Assembly (NCBI GenBank): GCA_021162125.1
Contig: JAGGZG010000018.1
Coordinates: 1-18,279, forward strand
Direction: 5' to 3'
DNA: 18,279 nucleotides
Source: Anaerolineae bacterium
GTDB lineage: Bacteria; Chloroflexota; Anaerolineae; JACIWR01
Below, one piece after another: positions 1 to 6,799 of the stretch. Within the stretch, counting starts at the first letter, position 1; the number at the start of each line of letters is the position of its first letter. Position numbers and translations under genes: made by a program. The notes under the pieces are model-generated. The model had not been told where the DNA came from and ran no database searches. It saw nothing but the letters and a program-made list of their open reading frames with translations.

Positions 1-276
1 ACTCCCACCCGCACGCCGACGCCTACACCAACCATGACACCAACGCCCACCTCCACGCCGACGCGCACCCCAACCCGCACCCCTACGCCGACACCGAGCC
101 CTGGCCCTGTTCCCAAAGGGGCAGTGATCTACATCGTGAAAGAGGGCGACACGCTGGCCGGCATCGCCCAGAAATTCGACGTTGCGGTGGATGACATCAT
201 GCGTGCCAACGGGATCACCGATCCCAATCTAATATACGAAGGGCAGGAGTTGATAATCCCCACCCTTCCGAAGTAA
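1..276 (+). CDS. LysM-domain protein, 3' end only (partial)
   Basis: This is the C-terminal 91 residues of a protein whose start lies outside the window; the frame is open from base 1. The visible part opens with about 38 residues dominated by Thr-Pro repeats (TPTPT, TRTPT), the kind of extended linker common in Chloroflexota surface proteins. A single LysM domain of about 50 residues follows and ends the protein. It carries the family hallmarks: YIVKEGDTLAGIAQKF, then a DIMRANGI helix and the closing YEGQELIIP. LysM domains bind N-acetylglucosamine-containing polymers such as peptidoglycan, so an exported or wall-associated protein is likely, but the signal peptide and any enzymatic domain are not visible. 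ATG codons such as the one at 34 fall inside the linker and are unlikely to be the true start. Confidence 0.85.
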   Translation, partial: TPTRTPTPTPTMTPTPTSTPTRTPTRTPTPTPSPGPVPKGAVIYIVKEGDTLAGIAQKFDVAVDDIMRANGITDPNLIYEGQELIIPTLPK

Positions 277-279
277 CCC

Positions 280-313
280 AAACCTTCGAGGGCTTGGAAA
301 CGTCGGAGGTCTT
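280..313. repeat. 34-nt imperfect palindromic intergenic repeat, copy 1
   Basis: This element lies just after the LysM gene stop. Its left arm AAACCTTCGAGG can pair imperfectly with its right arm CGGAGGTCTT around an AT-containing loop. It aligns without gaps to the 34-nt element at 13895-13928, with 26 of 34 positions identical. There is no T-run after it on the plus strand, so it is not a clear terminator. Confidence 0.55.
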
Positions 314-352
314 GGCCCACCCAGGAAGATAAAAACCATCGGGAGATACGCT

Positions 353-1657
353 ATGCAAGCAAATCCTTTTACCTACGGCAATCCCATATCCGACCCGGCC
401 CGCTTCTTCGGACGGCGGCGGGAGATCGAGCAGATTTTCAGCCGCCTGCGCAACGCGGAGTTCGAGTCCAGCTCCGTGGTCGGCGAATACCGCACGGGCA
501 AGACCTCGCTGTTCAAGTATCTCTCCCACCCATCTGTGATCAAGGCGCAGGGCCTCGATCCCAGGCGGTTCGTGTTCCTGTACGACGATCTGGGTATGCT
601 CAGCAAGGCGACCACGCCGACCCGCTTCTGGCAGCGACTACTGCGCAAAATCAGCCGCAAGGTGGGTGAGCCCGGCCTGAAAGCCATTGCCAGGGAGGCC
701 GGGAAAGCAAAGACGATAGACACTTACACCCTGGCCGATTTCTTCGACATCGTTGACGAACAGGGTTGGCACGTCATCCTTTTGCTGGACGAGTTCGAGA
801 ACGTGACCAAAAGCCCGGCCTTCGGCCCGGACTTCTTCACCGGTCTGCGTTCGCTGGCCATCCACCGCCCCCTGGCGCTCATCACCTCCAGCCGGCGGGA
901 ACTCATTGACCTGTGTCATTCCAAAGAGGTGAGTAGCTCGCCGTTCTTCAACATCTTCGCCAACATCAACCTGCGCCTGTTCACTCCCGAAGAGGCGCAG
1001 GAACTGATCAGCAAGTCGTTGCAAGGCACGGGGGTAGCCTTCACGCCCACGGAAAGGACGGCCCTGTTCCAGGTATCGGGCTACCACCCGTTCTTCTTAC
1101 AAGCCGCCTGCCACTTCCTGTTCGAGGCACACGTCAAGGGCTTGGCCGAGGCAGAGCGACGGCGGTTCTGGCGCAAGGAGTTCGAGGAGGAGGCGACGCC
1201 TCACTTTAAGCAATACTGGGGTAACTCCGACGATGGGGAGAAAATCCTGCTCACTGTGCTGGCGCTGCTGGAGCGTAAAGGGCAAACGACGGATCGGCAC
1301 TTCGGTGTGGATGAGCTCAACGAGCTCTACTCCCGCTCTGAAGTGACGCTCATCGGCCTGGAGAAGCGCGGGCTGCTGTTGGGTCAGGACGACCGCTACC
1401 GGCTCTTCTCCACCGTCTTCGGCCGGTGGATCATCCGCGAGATGACCGACACGGCGGGCGACGAGCAGACTTTCGAGGCATGGCTGGCCAGCAGCAAATC
1501 CTCGTTGGACCGCTTCTCCAGCAAGGCCAGGAGCGAGGTTGCCGAGATTCTGAGCAAAATCGGCAGCCAGTACCGCGACCTGGTGATCAACTGGCTGGCG
1601 GATCCGCGCAACATTGCCGCCGCTATCGGGCTACTGCGCGCGGCGTTGAACGTCTGA
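353..1657 (+). CDS. AAA-type P-loop ATPase with C-terminal winged helix
   Basis: This 434-residue protein resembles the archaeal-type ATPases (ATPase_2/AAA_16 group) that are also abundant in Chloroflexota. Near the N-terminus is the family signature FFGRRREIEQIF (about 18-29). Walker A is GEYRTGKT (44-51), and Walker B is ILLLDEFE (142-149) with acidic Asp-Glu. A sensor-1-like LALITSSRREL lies at about 174-184. The FTPEEAQELI segment and a helical lid follow. A winged-helix-like region is at about 300-372 (GVDELNELYSRSEVTLIGLEKRGLLL). It has no membrane segment and no recognisable effector domain such as TIR or nuclease. The ATG follows GGGAG at 341-345 with a 7-nt gap. Its substrate and biological role cannot be told from sequence; a STAND-like switch or a partner-dependent ATPase are both possible. 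Confidence 0.85.
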   Translation: MQANPFTYGNPISDPARFFGRRREIEQIFSRLRNAEFESSSVVGEYRTGKTSLFKYLSHPSVIKAQGLDPRRFVFLYDDLGMLSKATTPTRFWQRLLRKISRKVGEPGLKAIAREAGKAKTIDTYTLADFFDIVDEQGWHVILLLDEFENVTKSPAFGPDFFTGLRSLAIHRPLALITSSRRELIDLCHSKEVSSSPFFNIFANINLRLFTPEEAQELISKSLQGTGVAFTPTERTALFQVSGYHPFFLQAACHFLFEAHVKGLAEAERRRFWRKEFEEEATPHFKQYWGNSDDGEKILLTVLALLERKGQTTDRHFGVDELNELYSRSEVTLIGLEKRGLLLGQDDRYRLFSTVFGRWIIREMTDTAGDEQTFEAWLASSKSSLDRFSSKARSEVAEILSKIGSQYRDLVINWLADPRNIAAAIGLLRAALNV

Positions 1658-1677
1658 GCGCCGTGGTTTTGTTTCAT

Positions 1678-1693
1678 TGTTTCACATGAAACA
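1678..1693. other. parS: parS-like ParB/Spo0J binding palindrome
   Basis: The 16-mer TGTTTCACATGAAACA matches the widely conserved bacterial parS consensus TGTTTCACGTGAAACA at 15 of 16 positions; only one central base differs. It sits in the 45-nt gap between the ATPase and the methyltransferase gene. A further half-site, TGTTTCAT, lies immediately upstream at 1670-1677 and could also pair with ATGAAACA at 1686-1693. No parA or parB gene is in the window, so this is a sequence match only. It could instead be an operator for an unrelated regulator. Confidence 0.5.
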
Positions 1694-1702
1694 GGGGCTG
1701 CT

Positions 1703-2605
1703 ATGACACCGACCACCGAGACACCCGCAATCTGCGACTACGAAGGTTCCGGCTACCGCACCGACTTCTGGGAGGGACAAGGCCGTGAGTACGAGGACCT
1801 GGCCGAGCGCATCGCCCTGCGCCGCCTGTTGCCCCCCGGCGGCCGGCGACTGTTGGAGATTGGCGCGGGCTTCGGCCGGCTGACGGAAATGTACGCTGGC
1901 TTCGAGCAGGTCGTCCTCCTCGATTACTCCAAATCGCAGTTGCGCCAGGCCCAGGCCCACCTGGGACGCAGCGAACGTTACATCTACGTCGCCGGCGATT
2001 TCTACAATCCACCCTTCGTGGATAGTCTGTTCGACGGGGCGACGATGATCCGCACCATCCACCACGCCCAGGACGTGCCCCTCGTGCTGCGGCAAGCCCG
2101 GCGGGTGCTGGCCCCAACGGGGACGTTCATCCTGGAGTTCGCCAACAAACGCCATCTGAAAGCCATCCTCCGCTACTGGCTGCACCGCCAGCCGTGGAAT
2201 CCTTTTGCCCTGGAACCGGTGGAGTTCGTTGAACTCAATTTCGACTTCCACCCGAAGTGGATGGCCGCGCGCTTGCACGAGGCGGATTTCACCATCGAGC
2301 GCCGACTGACCGTCTCCCACTTCCGCGTGTCCCTGCTGAAACGATGTATCCCCGCCCGCCTGCTGGCTGCAGCGGACGGGCTGGTACAGTGGACCGGCGC
2401 GTGGTGGCAGCTATCACCCAGCATCTTCATCCGCGCCCGGCAGGGAAAATCCGGCCCGCCGCTCCCCGCCGACGGCTTTTTCCGCTGTCCTCGCTGCGGT
2501 GGAAGGGACTGGCAGTACTCGGAAACCATGCTGGCCTGCAAGACGTGCGGCGCTCGCTGGGCAATTGACGACGGCATCTACGATTTCAAATCGCCGCTGG
2601 ACTGA
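1703..2605 (+). CDS. SAM-dependent methyltransferase with C-terminal zinc ribbon
   Basis: This 300-residue class I methyltransferase carries the SAM-binding motif I LLEIGAGFGRL at 50-60 and the acidic strand-2 end VVLLDYS at about 70-76. A motif-IV-like region is AGDFYNPPF at 97-105, and ARRVLAPTGTFILEF at about 132-146 is the post-motif segment of Methyltransf_11/25 enzymes. At the C-terminus is a short zinc ribbon of the Trm112/YcaR kind, with Cys262, Cys265, Cys279 and Cys282 (CPRC and CKTC pairs). It is the first gene after the parS-like site and lies upstream of the membrane glycosyltransferase genes. The substrate is unknown. Surface glycan, lipid or quinone are all possible, and the zinc ribbon suggests docking to a partner or nucleic acid (inference). 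The Shine-Dalgarno sequence is weak (AGGGG at 1693-1697). Confidence 0.85.
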   Translation: MTPTTETPAICDYEGSGYRTDFWEGQGREYEDLAERIALRRLLPPGGRRLLEIGAGFGRLTEMYAGFEQVVLLDYSKSQLRQAQAHLGRSERYIYVAGDFYNPPFVDSLFDGATMIRTIHHAQDVPLVLRQARRVLAPTGTFILEFANKRHLKAILRYWLHRQPWNPFALEPVEFVELNFDFHPKWMAARLHEADFTIERRLTVSHFRVSLLKRCIPARLLAAADGLVQWTGAWWQLSPSIFIRARQGKSGPPLPADGFFRCPRCGGRDWQYSETMLACKTCGARWAIDDGIYDFKSPLD

Positions 2606-2831
2606 GCTCTGGGTTCTGACGGGATTCCCCCCAAACCGTGTGGGAGAGGTTAGGAGGAGGTGAATAGCCTGCGGTATCGCCTTTTCCCCCTCCCCCTGCC
2701 CCTCCCACCAGGGGAGGGGAGCTTGACCCACTGCATATCCACCGGGGCCGCAAAGAAAAACTCCGCGACCTCTGCGGTAAAATCAAGCGGACGCCCGAAT
2801 GTCCACACTTCGTTTTTGTTTAAGGAGAAAC
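2606..2831. repeat. Repeat-rich intergenic spacer
   Basis: This 226-nt gap shows no credible gene and looks like stacked pieces of dispersed repeats. A pyrimidine-rich run at 2681-2706 leads into a perfect 8-bp hairpin: CCCCTCCC at 2699-2706, loop ACCAG, and GGGAGGGG at 2712-2719. Further on, CTCCGCGACCTCTGCGGT (2761-2778) is a 9-nt-periodic text resembling the CTCTGCG-type repeats seen across many environmental bacterial genomes. The peptides these stretches encode (PLPLPPGEG and NSATSAVK types) are familiar false ORFs. The hairpin has no T-run, so it is not an intrinsic terminator. Confidence 0.6.
2822..2827 (+). promoter_or_regulatory. Shine-Dalgarno deciding a GTG start
   Basis: AAGGAG lies 4 nt upstream of an in-frame GTG at 2832. 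The upstream in-frame ATG at 2799 has no comparable ribosome binding site and would translate through this motif, so 2832 is preferred. Confidence 0.65.
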
Positions 2832-5180
2832 GTGCGCACAACATCCCGTAGTTGGCCGGTAGCTCTGGCTCTTGCGGTTCCCCCTCTCGTTCTGTTTTGG
2901 CCTTTCGTCTTCGGAGGAAAGGTGCTTTTTTGGGGTACCCCCCTTCTCCAATTCTACCCCTGGCGCGAGCTGGCGGTGCAAATGCTCCGAGCCGGTCAGT
3001 TACCCCTGTGGAATCCGTACCTGGGCAACGGCACACCCCTGGCCGCCAACCTGCAATCGGCCATCTTTTACCCACTCAATGCGCTCTATCTGCTCATCCC
3101 CGTGCGCTGGGCGATGGGCTATACGGCCGTGCTTCACGTCCTCCTGGCCGGGCTGTTCATGTACCTGTATGGCCGCACGTTGGGATTGGGCCGCTTCGCC
3201 AGCATCATCGGCGGGCTGGCCTACATGCTTAGTGGATACATGGTCGCCCGCCTGGAATTTCTCACCGAGAACGCCGCCTTCCCCTGGATTGCCCTTCTCT
3301 TTTGCCTGACGGAACGGCTGGTGCGCCGCCGCGACCGGCTCACGGTTCTTGCCCTGGGGTTAACCATCGGCGTGCAGTTCCTGGCCGGACATGCCCAGAC
3401 GTGGACTTACAGTATATGGGCCACGGGACTGTACGTGCTATTCCGTGCCTGGCAGGAGAGCAGGAAGCAAAACTCAGGACTCAGGTCTCAGATCAGAGTG
3501 TGGGCACTATTCGCGCTGGCGGCGGCGGTCGGCGTTGGAGTGGCGGCGGTGCAGGTTCTGCCCACCTGGGAGCTGACCCGCCTCTCACAGCGAGCATCGG
3601 GGCTGGACTGGGACTTCGCCATGCAATACTCGTTCTGGCCGTGGCGGATTCTCTCCCTGTTTGCCCCCGATTTTTTCGGCAACCCAGCTCGCGGCGATTT
3701 CTGGGGATACGCCACCTATTGGGAGGACGCGGGCTACATCGGGGTGTTACCACTGGGGCTGGCCCTATTCGCGGTGGCAAAATGGGGATTGGCCAAGCGG
3801 AGGCGCAAAGGCACAGAAGTGACGGGATTACGGGTAGTGCCTTTTTTCGGTATCCTGGCGACAGGCTCCCTGATTCTGGCGATGGGTAAGAACACACCCA
3901 TCTTTCCCCTGGTTTACCGCTACGTGCCCGGATTCGGGCTGTTCCAGGCCCCGGCGCGGCTGCTCTGCATCTACACCCTGGCCGTGGCCACGCTGGCAGC
4001 TATCGGCGCGGAGACACTTAAACCTGGCGCGCGGCTCCACGCCTTCTGCCGGCTGGCCGCTGTCAGCGGTGGGGGAATGCTCCTCGCCTCATTAGCAGGG
4101 CACTTCCTGGTTGCCGGCATCCGCGTCACTTTCCTGGACGCGGTGGCCCGCTTTGCGGTGCTGCTCATCGCCTCGGCGGGGCTGGTGTTGCTCTATCGCC
4201 CGTCGCGAGCATGGTGGCCGGCATTGACCGTCGTCTTCGTCGCGGCGGACCTCATCATCGCCGGCTGGGGGCTGAACCCGGCGCTCGACCCGCGTATCTA
4301 TGATGCAAGTACCATCACTGGCGCGGTTCTCAGAGAACAGGAGCCAGCGCGCACGTTCATCTTTCACGACGCCGAGTACGCCATCACATTCAGCAAGAAA
4401 TACCTGTCGTTCCGGGATTTCGGCTCGCCGGACTTGGAGCGTTGGTGGGGAATGCGTGAGGCGCTGCTGCCCAATCTGGGCGTCATCGAACGCCTGCCCA
4501 GCGCCAACAACTTCGATCCGCTGCAGGTGGGACGCACCCACGATTTGATCGCGCTGGCAGATGACCTCCCGCCGATGGATGCCCTGCCCCTGCTGGGGCA
4601 GATGAACGTGGGCTACGTCATCACCGGCACGGCAGACACCTCGTTGGCCGGGCTGGACCTGATCCACGCCAACGAGGACATCGCCGTCTACCGCAATCCC
4701 CACCTTTTGCCCCGGGCCTGGATCGTACCCCAGGCGCGGGTGATTCCCGATCCGTCCGCACTCCTGGCCGAGCTGACCAGTCCGGCTTTCGATCCTCGCC
4801 AGCAGGTTCTGCTGGAACGAGAACCAGCGACCCCGCCATCCGATCCCGGGTTGCAGGCCCCGGTCTCCGGGCTGATCTTGCATGAACGGCCAAATGGGGT
4901 TACAATTACAGTCCCGCCCGGTGCGGGGGGGTATCTGGTATGCGCCGACACCTGGTATCCCGGCTGGCGGGCCTACGTGGACGGCGTCGCGGTCGAGATT
5001 TTGCGGGCCAATTACGCTTTCCGGGCCATCGCCCTGCCAGCGGGGGCCCGCGAAGTTGTCTTCGTCTATCGGCCTCGTTCTTTCCTGGTCGGCGGGTTGA
5101 TCTCGGCGGCGACGCTGGGGCTGGTGGGCCTGGCCAGTCTGCCCCGGCTCAGGCGCTGGAGAAGAAGGAACGGGAAGTGA
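2832..5180 (+). CDS. YfhO-like multi-spanning membrane protein (GT-C-like)
   Basis: This protein of about 782 residues belongs to the bacterial YfhO family. Members are GT-C-like integral membrane proteins; those of Firmicutes act in glycosylation of lipoteichoic acid. The first transmembrane helix (about 9-27) is followed by the loop VLFWGTPLLQFYPWR (31-45), then LPLWNPYLGNGTPLAANLQ, the typical family sequence. About a dozen hydrophobic segments run to about residue 480. A large soluble domain follows, and the end has the characteristic YPGWRAYVDG segment and a last helix. Many family members have Asp where this loop has Thr (GT rather than GD). Two short polar inserts (ESRKQNSGLRSQ and KRRRKGTEVTG) look derived from simple repeats. 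The gene overlaps the next gene by 4 nt (GTGA). The exact donor and acceptor are unknown. Confidence 0.82.
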   Translation: MRTTSRSWPVALALAVPPLVLFWPFVFGGKVLFWGTPLLQFYPWRELAVQMLRAGQLPLWNPYLGNGTPLAANLQSAIFYPLNALYLLIPVRWAMGYTAVLHVLLAGLFMYLYGRTLGLGRFASIIGGLAYMLSGYMVARLEFLTENAAFPWIALLFCLTERLVRRRDRLTVLALGLTIGVQFLAGHAQTWTYSIWATGLYVLFRAWQESRKQNSGLRSQIRVWALFALAAAVGVGVAAVQVLPTWELTRLSQRASGLDWDFAMQYSFWPWRILSLFAPDFFGNPARGDFWGYATYWEDAGYIGVLPLGLALFAVAKWGLAKRRRKGTEVTGLRVVPFFGILATGSLILAMGKNTPIFPLVYRYVPGFGLFQAPARLLCIYTLAVATLAAIGAETLKPGARLHAFCRLAAVSGGGMLLASLAGHFLVAGIRVTFLDAVARFAVLLIASAGLVLLYRPSRAWWPALTVVFVAADLIIAGWGLNPALDPRIYDASTITGAVLREQEPARTFIFHDAEYAITFSKKYLSFRDFGSPDLERWWGMREALLPNLGVIERLPSANNFDPLQVGRTHDLIALADDLPPMDALPLLGQMNVGYVITGTADTSLAGLDLIHANEDIAVYRNPHLLPRAWIVPQARVIPDPSALLAELTSPAFDPRQQVLLEREPATPPSDPGLQAPVSGLILHERPNGVTITVPPGAGGYLVCADTWYPGWRAYVDGVAVEILRANYAFRAIALPAGAREVVFVYRPRSFLVGGLISAATLGLVGLASLPRLRRWRRRNGK

Positions 5181-6772
5181 CGTCTCCTCGCAAGCTGAGT
5201 AGACAGCTCTTGCCCCTGGGGGGCATCGTCCTGCTGGCCCTGGCTTTGAAAGGAGCCCTGCTGGCCACAGACGCCGTGCCCCTCAACTCCGACGAGGCGG
5301 TGGTCGGCCTGATGGCCCGCCACATCCTGGCCGGGGAACGCCCAATATTCTACTACGGTCAGGCTTACATGGGCAGCCTGGACGCCTGGCTGATCGCCGG
5401 AGCCTTTGCCCTGTTCGGCATCTCGACCCTGGCCATGCGCCTGGTGCAAGTGGCACTTTTCGTCGGGCTGATCGTGTCCACCTGGCTGCTGGCTCGCCGT
5501 TTTTGTTCCAGCAAAGAAGCAGCCCTGTTCAGCGCGCTGTACATCGCTCTGCCGCCAGTGCTGCTCACCCTGTACACCACGGCCACGTTGGGCGGCTACG
5601 GCGAGGTTTTACTGCTGGGCAACCTGGTGCTCCTCCTCGGCCACGATCTGGCAGAGGGGAGGAGAGAGTCCTGGTATCATTGGTTGGCCCTGGGCGCGGC
5701 GGCAGGGATCGGGTTCTGGACACTGGGCCTGATCGCCGTATACCTGGTGCCAGTCGGACTTTTTCTGCTCTGGCAGCTTAGATTGCGCCCGTGGCGTGGT
5801 TACTTGCTGGCCGGGCTGGCCTTCCTGGTCTTCAGCAGCCCGTGGTGGATCTACAACTTCACCCACGGCCAGGCCGGTTTGCTTGCCCTTTACAACCCAC
5901 AGACCGCCGGTGGCCCGCTGGCCCCCATCCTGCCTCTGGGCACCCGGTTCGTGGGGTTCTTCCTCGTTGGTCTGACCGGATTACTGGGGCTGCACTATCC
6001 GTGGTCGGCGGAGTGGGTATCGCTGGTGTTGGCCCCGCTGGCACTCGTTTTCTACGGGGCAGTCCTGGTGCACGGCTGCGCTCGCTGGCTCGCCGGTCGC
6101 CGCCCCGGTGATAGCAACAGCTACGGGCTGCTTTGGCTGCTGGTGGGCTCTTTTGTCGTGCTGTTCGTGGGCACGCGGTTCGGCAGCGATCCAACGGGGC
6201 GCTACCTGCTGCCGTTGTACGTGCCGTTGTGCATCTTCAGCGCGGATTTTCTGGAGGTGTTAAGGCAGCGCAGCCGAGCGTTTTTTGCCGTGGCACTCGT
6301 CTTCGTGCTGGCGTTCAACCTGGTGGGGCACGTCCGAGGCGCGCAGGGAGCAGCGAAAATCACCACCCAGTTCAACACCCGCTTCCAGTTCGACAACACG
6401 CACGACGCCGAGCTCATCGCCTTCCTGCTGGAACGGGGCCAGCCTTACGGGTACAGTAACTACTGGGTGGCTTACCGGATCGCCTTCCTTTCTGATGAAC
6501 GGGTGATCCTCGCCCCCCGGCTGCCGTACAAAGAGAACCTGGCCTACGTCGAGAGTGACGACCGCTACCCGGCGTACACTGCCCGGGTGCGTGAGGCGGA
6601 TCGCGTGGTATACGTCACCAGCAACCAGCCGGCCCTGGATGCGTTATTGCGCGAGCGGTTCACTGCCCGGCAGATTGCGTTCCAGGAACGGGAGATTGGG
6701 CCATATCGAGTATTCTACGGGCTTTCGCACGACGTGTCGCCTGACGAGCTAGGGGTGTTTGCAACGGACTGA
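5177..6772 (+). CDS. GT-C family membrane glycosyltransferase (PMT/ArnT-like)
   Basis: This protein of about 531 residues begins with a GTG that overlaps the YfhO-like gene's stop (GTGA), with AAGGA at 5165-5169 spaced 7 nt before it. An open frame extends further upstream inside the YfhO gene but has no support as a start. After the first helix comes PLNSDEAVVGLMARHIL, with Asp39-Glu40 in the first external loop, the position of the catalytic acidic residues in GT-C enzymes such as protein mannosyltransferases and ArnT. The motif YYGQAYMGSLDAW follows. Around ten further hydrophobic stretches run to about residue 400, with a C-terminal soluble domain of about 130 residues. GT-C enzymes use polyprenyl-phosphate sugars on the outer face of the membrane. 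The GT2 gene two positions downstream could supply that donor (inferred). The acceptor may be protein, lipid or polysaccharide. Confidence 0.83.
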   Translation: MTSPRKLSRQLLPLGGIVLLALALKGALLATDAVPLNSDEAVVGLMARHILAGERPIFYYGQAYMGSLDAWLIAGAFALFGISTLAMRLVQVALFVGLIVSTWLLARRFCSSKEAALFSALYIALPPVLLTLYTTATLGGYGEVLLLGNLVLLLGHDLAEGRRESWYHWLALGAAAGIGFWTLGLIAVYLVPVGLFLLWQLRLRPWRGYLLAGLAFLVFSSPWWIYNFTHGQAGLLALYNPQTAGGPLAPILPLGTRFVGFFLVGLTGLLGLHYPWSAEWVSLVLAPLALVFYGAVLVHGCARWLAGRRPGDSNSYGLLWLLVGSFVVLFVGTRFGSDPTGRYLLPLYVPLCIFSADFLEVLRQRSRAFFAVALVFVLAFNLVGHVRGAQGAAKITTQFNTRFQFDNTHDAELIAFLLERGQPYGYSNYWVAYRIAFLSDERVILAPRLPYKENLAYVESDDRYPAYTARVREADRVVYVTSNQPALDALLRERFTARQIAFQEREIGPYRVFYGLSHDVSPDELGVFATD

Positions 6773-6799
6773 GGTTTGAGACAGTTGATTACTTCTGAG

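Noticed and set aside
1670..1693. Hairpin TGTTTCAT/ATGAAACA as an intrinsic terminator
   Set aside because: The stem is AT-rich, lacks a T-tail and is followed at once by a start codon. The parS-like reading explains the palindrome better.
2699..2719. Hairpin as an intrinsic terminator of the first methyltransferase
   Set aside because: The 8-bp stem is perfect but no T-run follows on either strand, and the sequence resembles a dispersed repeat.
3302..3889. 195-codon open frame on the plus strand
   Set aside because: It is an out-of-frame shadow of the YfhO-like gene in GC-rich DNA with no domain.
4940..5176. Long N-terminal extension of the first GT-C gene
   Set aside because: The frame is open upstream but lies inside the YfhO-like gene and gives a low-complexity Arg/Gly-rich peptide. 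The GTG at 5177 has a good Shine-Dalgarno and the first helix follows directly.
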